Positions 8,634-17,055 are shown, numbered from the stretch's first letter. The stretch: DNA of 64,000 nucleotides from CBDBND01 sp965262665 (GCA_965262665.1 CBDHFR010000004.1:3472001-3536000); one strand, 5' to 3'. The notes: generated by a model from the sequence alone, not told the origin. Numbers and translations are program-made.

Positions 8634-9148
8634 TCAAGCGCGTCTGCGCACTTCACTTTTCCACGCACGGAACCAATCACATCTCTGACGGAGTGCTTGT
8701 ACCATCCACGCCTCTGCATCTTTATCTGGAATGGGGTATGGCGCGTCCAACCCCAAACGACCTGCAGGTTTAAACCCATGTCTGGGGTAATAGCTCGGAT
8801 GCCCTAGCACGAATACCAAGTCCACGTTTGAGTCTGACAATTGCCGCAACCCTTCCTCGATGAGCTTTCCGCCAACAACCCCGTCCCTGAGCCTCAGGAA
8901 CAACCGCAAGCGGCGCTAGGATTGCGAGCACACTTTCATTTTCTGATTCGTCAAGGCGCGCTTTGGAAAACAAAAATGTGGCCAAGAGACTGATCCTCAT
9001 CGATAGCAATCAATGATAGAGTGGGTCTTGCACTGGGGTCGTCCATTACCTCTCGTACAAGAGTCTCTATCTCGTCACGGCCGAAGGCCAAACGATGAAT
9101 TGTCAGAATATCTGATAAGTCAGAGCTTAGAGTGTGCCTGATTTTCAA
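8634..9148 (-). pseudogene. GNAT N-acetyltransferase, two frameshifts
   Basis: Three successive minus-strand frames join into one GNAT domain of about 170 residues: LKIRHTLSSDLSDILTIHR and DDPSARPTLSLIAIDED (down to about 8990), then LAPLAVVPEAQGRG (acetyl-CoA pyrophosphate loop, about 8870-8910), then LIEEGLRQ, VLGHPSYYPRHGFKPA and KDAEAWMVQAL. The order matches YhbS-like acetyltransferases. Two frame changes, near 8975 and 8900, break it. The likely start is a TTG at 9148 preceded by AGAGGA. It is probably a dead gene, although assembly errors at both points would also explain it. Confidence 0.75.
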
Positions 9149-9230
9149 TTGGGTTCCTCTAACAATGTTATTCAGATCGGCGCCAACGAACGTACAGTAT
9201 GGCGTCTTTCGAAACTTGGGGAGACGCACC

Positions 9231-10001
9231 ATGAACAGACGCAAGCTATTGTTGGGCACCAGTTCAGCACTTTTGTTTCCCTGGCCCAAAGCCTCAGCGG
9301 ACGGCCACAAAGGCCGGGTGCTGATTCTCGGCGCCACTGGACGGATCGGCCCGTTTATCGCCAAAGTCATTCGTGCGGACGGTTATTCAATACGGGCGAC
9401 CACCCGCAATGTGGAGCGCGCTAAAAGCCGCATTGAAGGCGATTACGAATGGGTTCGGGCCGATGTGCGCGATCCGCGCACCCTGGTCGAGCCTATGAAG
9501 GACGCTGATTACGTCGTCTCTTCGATCCGTTCTTCCCAATGGACCGGGCCTTATAGCCCGGAGATGGTCGATTACCACGGCATGCGGAACCTGGTGGACG
9601 CGGCGAAAGCCGAAGGGGTTAAGCACTTTGTTTTGATATCCACCGCTACGTCCGGCCCTCAAGTTGACCAAAGCAAAAACCCCACCAAGAACTACGTTCG
9701 CTACTTCAAAACCAAAGGCGAGGAGTATCTCCGCAACAGCGGCATGAGTTACACCATCATCGCACCGGGTCGTGTGCCCGAGGAGGACGGCGGCAAGATC
9801 CCGTTCATCTTGCTCGACCGCAAAAACTATTACGTCTCACGCATCACCGCGGGCGATATTGGCCTGGCGGCACTGGACGCACTCACCAACCCGGCAGCCC
9901 GCGGCAAGGCCTTTGCCATGAGAAACGAGCCAGCGTGCCTCTGGGACATTGGCGCACCCAATACGCAGCCATGCCGAGCCAATAGCGAGACAGCGTCATG
10001 A
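9231..10001 (+). CDS. Exported NAD(P)-binding NmrA-like/SDR protein
   Basis: 256 residues from MNRRKLLLGTSSALLF, an RR-containing N-terminus that looks like a Tat or lipoprotein-free signal (cleavage near PKASAD). After it comes GRVLILGATGRIGPFIAKV, the glycine-rich NAD(P) loop of atypical short-chain dehydrogenases, then VRADVRDP, HGMRNLVDAAKAEGVKHFVLIST and SGMSYTIIAPGRV, the NmrA/HSCARG pattern. The classical YxxxK dyad is not obvious, so it may be a sensor or reductase. GGGGAGACG upstream is the likely ribosome site. The next gene begins in its stop (ATGA overlap), implying coupled translation. A nucleotide-binding enzyme sent out by Tat in folded form would fit. Confidence 0.75.
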   Translation: MNRRKLLLGTSSALLFPWPKASADGHKGRVLILGATGRIGPFIAKVIRADGYSIRATTRNVERAKSRIEGDYEWVRADVRDPRTLVEPMKDADYVVSSIRSSQWTGPYSPEMVDYHGMRNLVDAAKAEGVKHFVLISTATSGPQVDQSKNPTKNYVRYFKTKGEEYLRNSGMSYTIIAPGRVPEEDGGKIPFILLDRKNYYVSRITAGDIGLAALDALTNPAARGKAFAMRNEPACLWDIGAPNTQPCRANSETAS

Positions 10002-10993
10002 AGTTCAAAATTTACGCCGCAACAATTTTGCTTACCGGTTTGTTGGGCTGCGCCATCGACGCACCGGATCAACAGGGTGACGATCCTTACCTTCAGGCCG
10101 TTCGCGACATTGATAACGACCTTCCTCCGGGCGTCATCCGCGACTGCGCCATTTGCCCCGAGATGAAAGTCGTTCCCGCTGGCACTTTCACCATGGGGGC
10201 GCCTGCTGCTCAGGTGAACGAGCTGCCGTGGACCCGACAGATTGAAGGAGCCCGAATTCTTTGGGAGTCGCCGGAAAAAACAGTGACCTTTGCCAAGCCC
10301 TTTGCCATTGGTGTGTTTGAAATTACGCGCGATCAATTCGCGGAGTTCGCCGCGGCGACCAATTACCAGACGGAACTCAACTGTGTTGTTTGGGCTGGTG
10401 ACTGGGACACCACTGACAACGGCAAGCCCTGGGCCGACCCGGGCATTCCCCAAACTGCCGATCATCCCATCGTTTGCGTCTCCAAGAACGCCGCCGAAGC
10501 CTACGCCACATGGCTGACGGAATTGACAGGCCGTACTTATGCGCTGCCGACCGAAGCCCAGTGGGAATATGCGTCGCGATCCGGCACCACCACGTTGTAT
10601 CCCTGGGGCGATGACGGCGACGAGGCCTGCACCTACGGCAACGTCGCCGACGCAACGATGATGGCCGCACATCCTGGTCGCCCGAGCCAATCCTGCGCCG
10701 ACACCTATCTCTATACCGCACCGGCCGGTATGCATGACCCTAATGCTTGGGGCCTTTATGACATGACTGGCAACGTCTGGGAGTGGGTGGCCGATTGCTG
10801 GACACCAAATCACGATGCGCTGCCGGGTGACGGTTCAGCGGTGACCACTGGGTTCTGCGACGAAAGTCCATTGCGTGGCGGTGCCTACGGCACCGGTCCG
10901 CTGTTCACACGGTCATCCGTGCGCGGCGGGCCCGACCCGCGCTCCATGCGGCAAAGCTGGATCGGCTTCCGTGTCGCCGCAGAGGTGGAGTAA
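9998..10993 (+). CDS. SUMF1/FGE-domain lipoprotein without the catalytic cysteines
   Basis: 331 residues. The N-terminus has a lipobox (LTGLLGC, Cys at about residue 18), so it should be lipidated and membrane-anchored. The rest is a formylglycine-generating-enzyme/sulfatase-modifying fold: MKVVPAGTFTMGAP, ITRDQFAEFAAATNY, YALPTEAQWEYASRSG, YDMTGNVWEWVADC and SPLRGGAY, ending in QSWIGFRVA. True FGEs have a Cys pair shortly after the RGG; here that stretch (YGTGPLFTRSSVRGG) has none, so it is unlikely to make formylglycine. Related domains in PvdO, EgtB and ergothioneine enzymes do other reactions. It is coupled to the NmrA-like gene. Confidence 0.8.
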   Translation: MKFKIYAATILLTGLLGCAIDAPDQQGDDPYLQAVRDIDNDLPPGVIRDCAICPEMKVVPAGTFTMGAPAAQVNELPWTRQIEGARILWESPEKTVTFAKPFAIGVFEITRDQFAEFAAATNYQTELNCVVWAGDWDTTDNGKPWADPGIPQTADHPIVCVSKNAAEAYATWLTELTGRTYALPTEAQWEYASRSGTTTLYPWGDDGDEACTYGNVADATMMAAHPGRPSQSCADTYLYTAPAGMHDPNAWGLYDMTGNVWEWVADCWTPNHDALPGDGSAVTTGFCDESPLRGGAYGTGPLFTRSSVRGGPDPRSMRQSWIGFRVAAEVE

Positions 10994-11046
10994 CGTCGGG
11001 CACGAAGAGAGCCACTGCAATCGCGCTGCCCATTGTTCGAGATTGC

Positions 11047-11895
11047 CTAGAACGCAAGGTAGTCCTCTAACTCGTCAATCACATCCGGGAAAAACGTCCG
11101 GTCCTTTGCGGTAAGGCCGCTGGGTAAGGCGTCATAATTGGTAATAACGCGTCCTGCACCCCGAGACATGCTCACGCCGTCGACTTCATCCATGTCCATC
11201 CACGGCCGCCAGCTGATGACGTTGACCTTGTCCACGGTTGAGTCCACGTGGTGCAATTCCGTGTTGTTAACGGCGTCCAGTGGCGCTCGAAAGGCAAACA
11301 CCTCATGAAACTTGAGTGGCGCCCCTTTCTCGGTCATGGGTGGCACGTAGGAGTCGATGCGTTCGTTGAATAGAACATCACCGCCTTCGGGCGGCAGCGG
11401 TTCCAGCCAATGGGTATTGATGATTCCTTCCATAGCGTAAGGCTCATTGACGACTGTGAGAGTCAACGGAATATGGAAGCGTGTAGGCCCCAGAATCTGG
11501 GTCGGCACGGTGACCGAGCGCCCGGTATACGGATTATCCCATTTTTCCCAGACCTCGCCGGACTCAAGATCTGTGAAATACACAATCTCAAGATAAATGA
11601 CATCGAAGCTGCCGTCTTCATTGCGTCGATGACGGGAAAATATCTGTTGAGATACGCCGAGCAACTGTTGCGTTTCCTGCTCGACAATTCCGGATAGAAC
11701 ACCGTTGGTCCAGCGGATGGCAATACCACCGTCTGTCCGGTGCATGATACGGATCATGGTACTCAGTCGTTCTTCCGGATCATCCCAATTCGACTTGTCC
11801 GGGGCAGGAGACTGTGCGCATACGACTCCCGGCAATAGAGTGGCCACGGCGCTTGCGGCAGAAAGGCTCAAGAGGCGCCGGGATAAATCTGTCAT
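11047..11895 (-). CDS. DUF1838 family Tat-exported protein
   Basis: 282 residues from the ATG at 11895 (MTDLSRRLLSLSAASAVATL), a twin-arginine signal with cleavage near VCAQ. A GTG at 11916 in the same frame, overlapping the upstream gene's stop, is an alternative start. The mature part has RWTNGVLSGIV, FDVIYLEIVYFTDLESGEV and WDNPYTGRSVTVPTQILGP, followed by SWRPWMDMDEVDGVSMSRGAGRV and a C-terminal LTAKDRTFFPDVI, the layout of DUF1838 proteins. These are known from proteobacterial catabolic neighbourhoods but have no firm function. It is third in a minus-strand run with a dienelactone hydrolase and a CxxCH protein. Confidence 0.75.
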   Translation of the reverse strand: MTDLSRRLLSLSAASAVATLLPGVVCAQSPAPDKSNWDDPEERLSTMIRIMHRTDGGIAIRWTNGVLSGIVEQETQQLLGVSQQIFSRHRRNEDGSFDVIYLEIVYFTDLESGEVWEKWDNPYTGRSVTVPTQILGPTRFHIPLTLTVVNEPYAMEGIINTHWLEPLPPEGGDVLFNERIDSYVPPMTEKGAPLKFHEVFAFRAPLDAVNNTELHHVDSTVDKVNVISWRPWMDMDEVDGVSMSRGAGRVITNYDALPSGLTAKDRTFFPDVIDELEDYLAF

Positions 11896-11902
11896 GTCGT
11901 CA

Positions 11903-12577
11903 TCACTTAGAGTCACGCTTATCGAGAAACGCGATAGAGCGTGCCCATGCTAAATCTGCGGCAGTTGCATCGTAAGAGTCCTGCTCAGCGTTTTCAAAGG
12001 CGTGGCCCGCGCCGGGATAGATATGCAGATCCACATCCGGGTGTTGCGCAGCGATGTTCTGTACTTCCGCCAACGGCACCACAGAGTCGCTGTCGCCACA
12101 GTGCAGAATCGTCGGGCAACGCGGTGCGAGATCGATCAACGCCGGAATATGACTGCCGTAAAAGTTCACTTGCGCGGAGAAGGTAAGCGCAGGTGAAGCC
12201 GCGGCCCGCCAGGCCCAACTGCCACCGCTGCAAAACCCTGAGATGATCGCCGGGCTTTCTGGGTTTGCAGTGACCGCGGCCGCTTGGATGTCGGCGAAGA
12301 TCTGCGCTTCAGTTAAGGCCGCATACCGCTTCACACCCTCGGCGGCTTGGGTGTAGGGAAAAACCAGATCCGGCCCGAGCCGGTCGAACAAGGCCGGGGC
12401 GACAGCGCGATACCCAGCCGCCGCCCAGCGCGAACAAACATCGCCCATATGGGCTGTGGCGCCATAGACCGCGTGCAACACCACCACGCCGCCCTTGCAG
12501 TCACCGTCCGGTTCGGCCTTCCACGCCGAAAGGCGATGCCCATCGCTTACGTCGAGGGTAACTTGCTGAGCGCTCAT
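11903..12577 (-). CDS. Dienelactone hydrolase family protein
   Basis: 224 residues, the usual size of DLH/carboxymethylenebutenolidase proteins. The nucleophile elbow is GFCSGG (Cys nucleophile, about residue 117), with the acid in HCGDSDSVVPLAEVQ and the His in YPGAGHAFENAEQDSYD, all in family order. These cytosolic alpha/beta hydrolases open dienelactones or related lactones in aromatic and other catabolic routes. The gene overlaps the upstream CxxCH gene (ATGA-like) and its stop overlaps the alternative start of the DUF1838 gene, so the three are probably an operon. The substrate is unknown. Confidence 0.88.
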   Translation of the reverse strand: MSAQQVTLDVSDGHRLSAWKAEPDGDCKGGVVVLHAVYGATAHMGDVCSRWAAAGYRAVAPALFDRLGPDLVFPYTQAAEGVKRYAALTEAQIFADIQAAAVTANPESPAIISGFCSGGSWAWRAAASPALTFSAQVNFYGSHIPALIDLAPRCPTILHCGDSDSVVPLAEVQNIAAQHPDVDLHIYPGAGHAFENAEQDSYDATAADLAWARSIAFLDKRDSK

Positions 12578-13140
12578 GGTGGTGTCCCTGTGACTGTCCA
12601 GGACTGTATAAACACCGCATCGCCGAATTCAGAGTCATCATAATTCGCGCCGTTGGCCGCAGCGTTAATGACGACGGTACCGGTGTTGGTGCCGGGCGCC
12701 TGCCAAATGAAATGCCACGACGCCTGATCTGTTGCAGTCAACTCCACTCCAAGCGCACTGTGCTGCACAAATTGGATTGGGTTTTCTTGATCGGTCACCA
12801 TTTCGACTCGATCGTCTTCACTTGTTAGTTCGCCAGCCTGTTCGCCTTTGCTGGATCTATTTTGGAACCGAGTGGAAAGTTGGAACCCAGCCCGGTCCAT
12901 TTTGGGATAAATAAGCGTCACGGTTAGCCGGTAGCGCTGCCCTGGCGTGTAACGGGTTGGCAACCCCTCGAGCGCAAGGCGCCCGGCGTCTGGATTCAGT
13001 AGGCCATCCGAGTGACACGCCTGGCAGTTTTGTTCGCCTGCGGCACCGGTATGACCCGCCGGTGGCCGAATCGAGTTTCCCAATCCGGAGTTTGATGTCA
13101 AAAGTACGACCAGCGCCGCTGCGGTAGACCCTATTCGCAT
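12574..13140 (-). CDS. Exported CxxCH-heme, Reeler-like domain protein
   Basis: 188 residues from MRIGSTAAALVVLLTSNSG, a signal peptide; a TTG seven codons upstream is an alternative start. After NSIRPPAGHTGAAGEQN comes CQACH (residues 39-43), one c-type heme site, and then a beta-rich domain (GLPTRYTPGQRYRLTVTL, RAGFQLSTRF) as in Reeler or choice-of-anchor proteins, which often appear as periplasmic or surface electron carriers. Its stop overlaps the dienelactone hydrolase start. A single-heme protein of this form may accept electrons in a periplasmic oxidation. Heme attachment would need the Ccm system, of which ccmA and ccmB lie in this window. Confidence 0.75.
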   Translation of the reverse strand: MRIGSTAAALVVLLTSNSGLGNSIRPPAGHTGAAGEQNCQACHSDGLLNPDAGRLALEGLPTRYTPGQRYRLTVTLIYPKMDRAGFQLSTRFQNRSSKGEQAGELTSEDDRVEMVTDQENPIQFVQHSALGVELTATDQASWHFIWQAPGTNTGTVVINAAANGANYDDSEFGDAVFIQSWTVTGTPP

Positions 13141-13169
13141 GTGAAACAGCGCCAAGACCAATGCTGGTG

Positions 13170-14153
13170 CTACGGTACCTGTGCCCGGCCTATCGTGTGG
13201 GTGTCGGTGCCGAACCAGACCGTTCGTGACGGTTCATGGTAGTGCATATGGCGCACCGAACCGCCGCCGCTGGCGATGTCGGTTATGCTGAAAAAGGATT
13301 TCTCTTTGGTGTTAAACCCGACGAACCGGTTGGGCGAAGGGCCGGTCTCGACGAACCATACATTGTCCTTGTCGTCGACGGCCATGCCATAGGGCCTTGA
13401 CTCTTTGCCTGAGGGTGCAGGCCATTCTTCAATCTCTCCGTTATTCGGATCGTAATGACCCAAATAGCCTTCGGCATAGTCCACATACCAAATGGTATCG
13501 TCGGAGGTTGCCACCAAACGGCGTGGCCGGGCGTCCTCCCTGGGTAGTTCGATTTCAGTCAGGACGAACGTCTCTGGATTGACGGTGCCCAGTTTATTGG
13601 AGCCAAATTCGGTAAACCAAGGCTGGTCATTTGAATCGACAATAATGCCGTAGGGGCGGGATGCGCTCGTCGGCACGGAGACCAGCCGCACGTCTTGGTT
13701 TGCCACGGTCAGTTTACCGACCATGTTGCCGCCTTGGACCGAAAACCAAATGTCACCCTTGCTGTTGAACACCAAAGTGTGGGGATCGGCAGCGGCCGGA
13801 TCGGGCATCGGGATCTTTTCGATCGCCCCGGTCTCCGCATCGACTGTGCCGATATGAGCGGCGCGGTTGCCGGCGTACCAGACGGTGCCTTTAGGATCGA
13901 CAATCAGGTTATGGGGGCCGGTGCCATCATCAAGATCAAAGCGCTTAAAGGTTCCGTTTTGAGGATTCAGATAGGCAACGTAGTGGCCCGCCTGACCAAC
14001 AAACCACACTTGGTTGTCACTCACCGCGAAAGGGTCCCGCGGCCGCGTGTTCTCCCAATCAACGGACCATTCGGTAATAGGAATAGGTGATTGGGCGATG
14101 GATGCTGTGTTCACTGATAGAAGGAAAGCGAACGTCCATATCCAGCGGTACAT
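13170..14153 (-). CDS. Vgb-like streptogramin-lyase-fold beta-propeller, secreted
   Basis: 327 residues with a signal peptide (MYRWIWTFAFLLSVNTASIA). The mature protein has repeated blade motifs of the form PHNLIVDPKGTVWYAG, PHTLVFNSKGDIWFS, PYGIIVDSNDQPWFTE and PYGMAVDDKDNVWFVE, at least six, as in virginiamycin B lyase (Vgb) and related NHL/SGL propellers. Most proteins with this fold are not antibiotic lyases, so a resistance role is not claimed. It starts the minus-strand run leading to the CxxCH, DLH and DUF1838 genes and probably supplies a periplasmic lactonase, sugar-acid or sensor function. Confidence 0.82.
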   Translation of the reverse strand: MYRWIWTFAFLLSVNTASIAQSPIPITEWSVDWENTRPRDPFAVSDNQVWFVGQAGHYVAYLNPQNGTFKRFDLDDGTGPHNLIVDPKGTVWYAGNRAAHIGTVDAETGAIEKIPMPDPAAADPHTLVFNSKGDIWFSVQGGNMVGKLTVANQDVRLVSVPTSASRPYGIIVDSNDQPWFTEFGSNKLGTVNPETFVLTEIELPREDARPRRLVATSDDTIWYVDYAEGYLGHYDPNNGEIEEWPAPSGKESRPYGMAVDDKDNVWFVETGPSPNRFVGFNTKEKSFFSITDIASGGGSVRHMHYHEPSRTVWFGTDTHTIGRAQVP

Positions 14154-14595
14154 GGCGAACCTCCGTGTTCGACTATGAGAGACTGAGTGAACCAGTATAG
14201 GTGGGAATAGGAGAAGCAGCTATGGCCCGTGCGTCTGCTTGTGGTCAATAGCGGACGGCAATCAGGCTCAATCTGGAAGTCCGCTTTTGACCCAAAGCGG
14301 ACGTTGGGTAAAACGAATTCCGGTTAAAACCGTCGCTTCCGCCGGTGGGATTTTTTCTAATATTTCGAGCCAACCTGTAAGAATTAGCAGGCTATCTCTG
14401 CCCAATTTCGTGTATTGATTGAAATATGAGGAGTATCGCCATCTCACTGAGCCAGAAACTCTGGTCCGATGATTTCTCGCGGATCAGGCTCATAGTTTGA
14501 TCTTGGTTGTTATCGTCTTTGTGACGCTTATTTCGGTCGCGCATGTCCAAATTCGTCGAGACTTAAACACAACAATTGAGCTACTCCCCGATCCT
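14154..14595. other. Intergenic stretch without a recognisable gene
   Basis: This 442-base gap lies between the Vgb-like gene and an IS3 fragment. Its first part contains one copy of the dispersed repeat (about 14232-14305). The rest is rather AT-rich with many stops in all frames. I see no coding, tRNA or strong terminator signal. It may be decayed sequence around the IS. Confidence 0.6.
14232..14305 (+). repeat. Dispersed 75-bp intergenic repeat, copy 1
   Basis: Contains GTCTGCTTGTGG, then AATAGCGGACGGCAATCAGG, TCTGGAAGTCCGC and GACCCAAAGCGGACGTT. The alternating GTCCGC and GCGGAC words make it internally palindromic. The middle is almost identical to the copy at 17.3 kb. It has no coding frame. 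Confidence 0.7.
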
Positions 14596-15060
14596 TGGAC
14601 AGATTCTGGTGTGATTTAAACTACTCTTTGCACCTGCTGATCGGGTTGGTGTTGCTCGATTGCCTGCCAATAGACTACGGCAGGTGGCTTGCCGCCAAGG
14701 GCGGAATGTGGACGCCTGTCATTGTAGAACGCCATCCATTTACGGATACCCGCCCTGGCCTGTGAGCCGGTCTCCTAGGCGTGCAGATAGACGCACTCGT
14801 ATTTGAGCGTGCGCCACAGCCGCTCGACGAAGATGTTGTCGAGGAACCGCCCTTTGCCGTCGATTGAGATGCGCACGTCCATCCGCCGCAGCCGGTCGGT
14901 CCATGCAAACGACGTGAACTGGCTGCCCTGGTCGGTGTTCATGATCTCCGGCGTGCCGAACTTGTAGACCGCCTCGTTCAGCGCCTCGGAACAAAAGTCG
15001 GCCTCCAACGTGTTAGAGATGCGCCAGGCCAGGACCTTGCGGGTAAACCTGTCAACGGCG
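14596..15060 (-). mobile_element. IS3-family right-end fragment with transposase remnant
   Basis: The minus strand encodes the C-terminal part of an IS3 orfB integrase: DRFTRKVLAWRISNTLEADF, GTPEIMNTDQGSQFTS (second catalytic Asp), FLDNIFVERLWRTLKYE (catalytic Glu region), then a TAG at 14775-14777 and the continuation ETGSQARAGIRKWMAFYNDR, RPHSALGG, ending at a TAA near 14617. An end-like TGGACAGATTCTGG occurs at 14596. The element is cut at about 15050-15060, where an IS21-type end begins. Both the truncation and the nonsense codon (probably Trp to amber) make it inactive. Confidence 0.85.
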
Positions 15061-15220
15061 GAGCAAAATCAGTCCAGTTGGGCGGCGTAAAACCAGTCCA
15101 TTTTATGTGATGCCGAAGGCGTTGTTGCGGGTTGTCCCGGTAGTGCATAGGAGGGACCCGCGCGGCTTTGCGTAGCGTTTCGCGTGTGTGAAGCGAAGGC
15201 GTGTGGGCGGTGCCTGTGTA
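15050..15220 (+). repeat. IS21-type terminal region, copy 1
   Basis: This 171-base segment beginning TGTCAACGGCGGAGC is repeated at 22988-23158 with about two mismatches. It holds two internal words, AAAATCAGTCCAG and AAAACCAGTCCATT, resembling the multiple terminal repeats of IS21. The second copy continues into an istB gene, identifying it as the istB-side end. Here it is joined directly to an IS630 tail at a GTA shared by both. Confidence 0.75.
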
Positions 15221-15480
15221 ACGTCTGCGGCCTCTTCAATCACGAGCAATGCAGGAACTTCTTCGTTGCTGACGGCTATCTGCCGCCCTACAGTCCCGAC
15301 TGCAACCTGATCGAGATGGCCTTCGCCAAACTCAAGGCGCTCCTGAGAAAGGCCGCCGCCAGAACCGTCGACGACCTGTGGGACGCCATTGCCGACGCCA
15401 TCGACGCCTTCACCTCAACCGAATGCGAAAACTACTTCGCCGCCGCCGGATATGATCGGGACTAAATTGAATCTGCTCTA
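15218..15480 (+). mobile_element. Mosaic of two IS630 transposase 3' ends
   Basis: From 15218 to about 15279 the sequence matches the tail of the IS630 transposase at 26.9 kb (NVCGLFNHEQCRNFFVADGY). From 15277 to 15480 it matches the end of the deletion derivative at 61.6-61.8 kb (LPPYSPDCNLIEMAFAKLKA to FAAAGYDRD, stop, then TGAATCTGCTCTA). The pieces join at a TAT common to both parents. A continuous frame of 93 codons results by chance, starting in the IS21 end, but it is not a gene in its own right. The catalytic Glu motif (SPDCNLIEMAF) is present; the earlier Asp motifs are absent. Confidence 0.8.
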
Positions 15481-15483
15481 GTA

Positions 15484-15825
15484 GAGCGGTGGGGAAGAGA
15501 TAGAACCGGTGAGTCTCTTGGGAAAGATCAACCTCCTGCTATTCGTGAAGCCTTATTCAGGAACGGTGAATCTGCCAATGCTGTACCTTGTGGCATTAAG
15601 ACTTTAATAAATCTCGCGTCCAATAAGGGAATTCAAATTGCGGTTGAGGCGATTACTTTGCCGTTGGAGACAAATCCTAGGGAATCCCCGCGACGAGTGT
15701 CATTTGCCCATATTTTACAAACGATTGGGTACGGCGACGTGACAGAACGTTATCTTGATGTTCCTGACATTGAGTGGGTTGATATTGGGGCAGGCGTTCC
15801 AAACCACTCACCCATTCGACCCTAA
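15484..15825 (+). pseudogene. Truncated unknown coding remnant
   Basis: A frame with no start codon stays open for 113 codons from the IS630 end (ERWGRDRTGESLGK at the start) to a TAA at 15823. Its codon use looks protein-like, and it reads NAVPCGIKTLINLASNKGIQ and TERYLDVPDIEWVDIGAGVP near the end. I do not recognise the family. The IS mosaic has replaced its 5' end, and a dispersed repeat copy starts ten bases after its stop. It appears to be the 3' end of a disrupted gene. Confidence 0.45.
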
Positions 15826-15834
15826 AGACAGGCT

Positions 15835-15913
15835 CTACGTCCGCTTATGGCTATGCGCGGACAATCGCTGGTGCCTGTCAGAACGTCTCCTTCTGACCCA
15901 AAGGGGACTTTCG
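15835..15913 (+). repeat. Dispersed intergenic repeat, copy 2 (diverged)
   Basis: Reads ACGTCCGCTTATGGCTATG, then GCGGACAATCG, a diverged middle, and CTTCTGACCCAAAGGGGACTT. Outer words match copies 1 and 3; the centre does not. It follows directly after the truncated remnant. Confidence 0.55.
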
Positions 15914-16032
15914 TTAGCGTTGATGTTCCGTCGCTACGTCAGGCTGGAAATCCTCAGCGACCCGCTCTGCGAGCGCTTTAAAGTCAAGGGTGAGCGGTCC
16001 GCGGCGACTAAAGTCTCAAGGCAAGGCCAAGG

Positions 16033-17055
16033 TCAGGCCAAATAGCCTTGGGTCAGCTCTTCAGACACGGTCCACAGCTTGGCGGCCATTTCTGTGTTCT
16101 CCATATTGCCGCCCGGCGCCACCGGATTGCAGTGCTCGAAGTAAAGGCTGCTGATCCCCTCTATGTCAGGATGGGCTGCCACATAGCAGGTGGTCGCGGC
16201 GCCGGCGCCCACGGATTTCATGAACGCCCAGCCGATCAGTCTTGCAAGAACGAGCACGTACCCGGGCATGTGGCGACCAAGGTTGGTCATGATGACCCCG
16301 GGATGGATGGAGTTTGACGTGGCGTTGGTGCCTTCAAGGCGCCGCGCCAGTTCCAGTGAGAATAGCCCGTTGGCGAGCTTGGAGTGGCCGTAGGCCACAG
16401 TGGGGTCGTACTCCCAGCTCTCGCCGGACAGGTCGTCGAATTGGATGCCGTCCGCCGGCGCCGACCGGTAGCGCCCGGATACCAACACGGCGACACGGCC
16501 TTGGGGCGCGGCCTTAACCTGCTTCAGCAGCCGGTCGGCGAGAATGAAGTGGCCCAGGTGGTTGACGACGAAATGCTTCTCGATACCGTTGACCTGCTCC
16601 AGTTCCGGCAGAGCCATAATCCCCGCGTTGAGGATCAGCATGTCGATGGGTGTGTCCATGGCTTGGACCGTCTCGGCACAGGCAACGATGGTGTCGAATT
16701 CGGTCAATTCACAAACCACGGGAGTGGTTTGTCCTTCGACGCTGTCACAAGCGGTCTTGGCCTTTTCCGGCGTGCGCGCCGCGCCGAGAACGTGGGCACC
16801 ACGAAGGGCCAGCACCCGCATGGTTTCATAGCCAATGCCGGAGTTGCATCCGGTGACCAAGGCGGTCTTGCCGGAAAGGTCCAACCCGGCGGTGACCTCC
16901 TCCGCCGTTGTGTCTTCGCCATAGTCATTTGGCGGCACGCCGCCCCGGTCGATCGCCCCTTGGGAGGTCTGTTGCGCTAGCGCCTCTTTACCACGAGGCA
17001 TCAATCCAGACATGGCAAGAGCAGAACTTCCTTGGACGAGTCGGCGGCGGTTCAT
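16033..17055 (-). CDS. Tat-exported short-chain dehydrogenase/reductase
   Basis: The chosen start (17055) gives MNRRRLVQGSSALAMSGLMP, a twin-arginine signal; in-frame starts at 17091 and 17124 would only add a charged tail. The SDR core follows: TALVTGCNSGIGYET (NAD(P) TGxxxGIG), LILNAGIMA (NAG motif), VLVSGRYRSA with the catalytic Ser, and VAYGHSKLAN (YxxxK). The C-terminal half (NSIHPGVIMTNLGRHMPGY) resembles retinol-dehydrogenase or protochlorophyllide-reductase-like SDRs. It is probably a periplasmic NAD(P)-dependent oxidoreductase folded before export. Its upstream flank holds a decayed hydrolase tail. Confidence 0.82.
   Translation of the reverse strand: MNRRRLVQGSSALAMSGLMPRGKEALAQQTSQGAIDRGGVPPNDYGEDTTAEEVTAGLDLSGKTALVTGCNSGIGYETMRVLALRGAHVLGAARTPEKAKTACDSVEGQTTPVVCELTEFDTIVACAETVQAMDTPIDMLILNAGIMALPELEQVNGIEKHFVVNHLGHFILADRLLKQVKAAPQGRVAVLVSGRYRSAPADGIQFDDLSGESWEYDPTVAYGHSKLANGLFSLELARRLEGTNATSNSIHPGVIMTNLGRHMPGYVLVLARLIGWAFMKSVGAGAATTCYVAAHPDIEGISSLYFEHCNPVAPGGNMENTEMAAKLWTVSEELTQGYLA

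Noticed and set aside
13170..14153. Virginiamycin B lyase (streptogramin resistance).
   Set aside because: The propeller repeats are general to the SGL/NHL fold and the context is exported catabolic genes; nothing specific to antibiotic cleavage could be confirmed.
15184..15465. A 93-codon frame across the IS junctions as a possible new gene.
   Set aside because: Its start lies in IS21 end sequence and its body in two IS630 tails. It is a chance fusion of mobile-element sequence.
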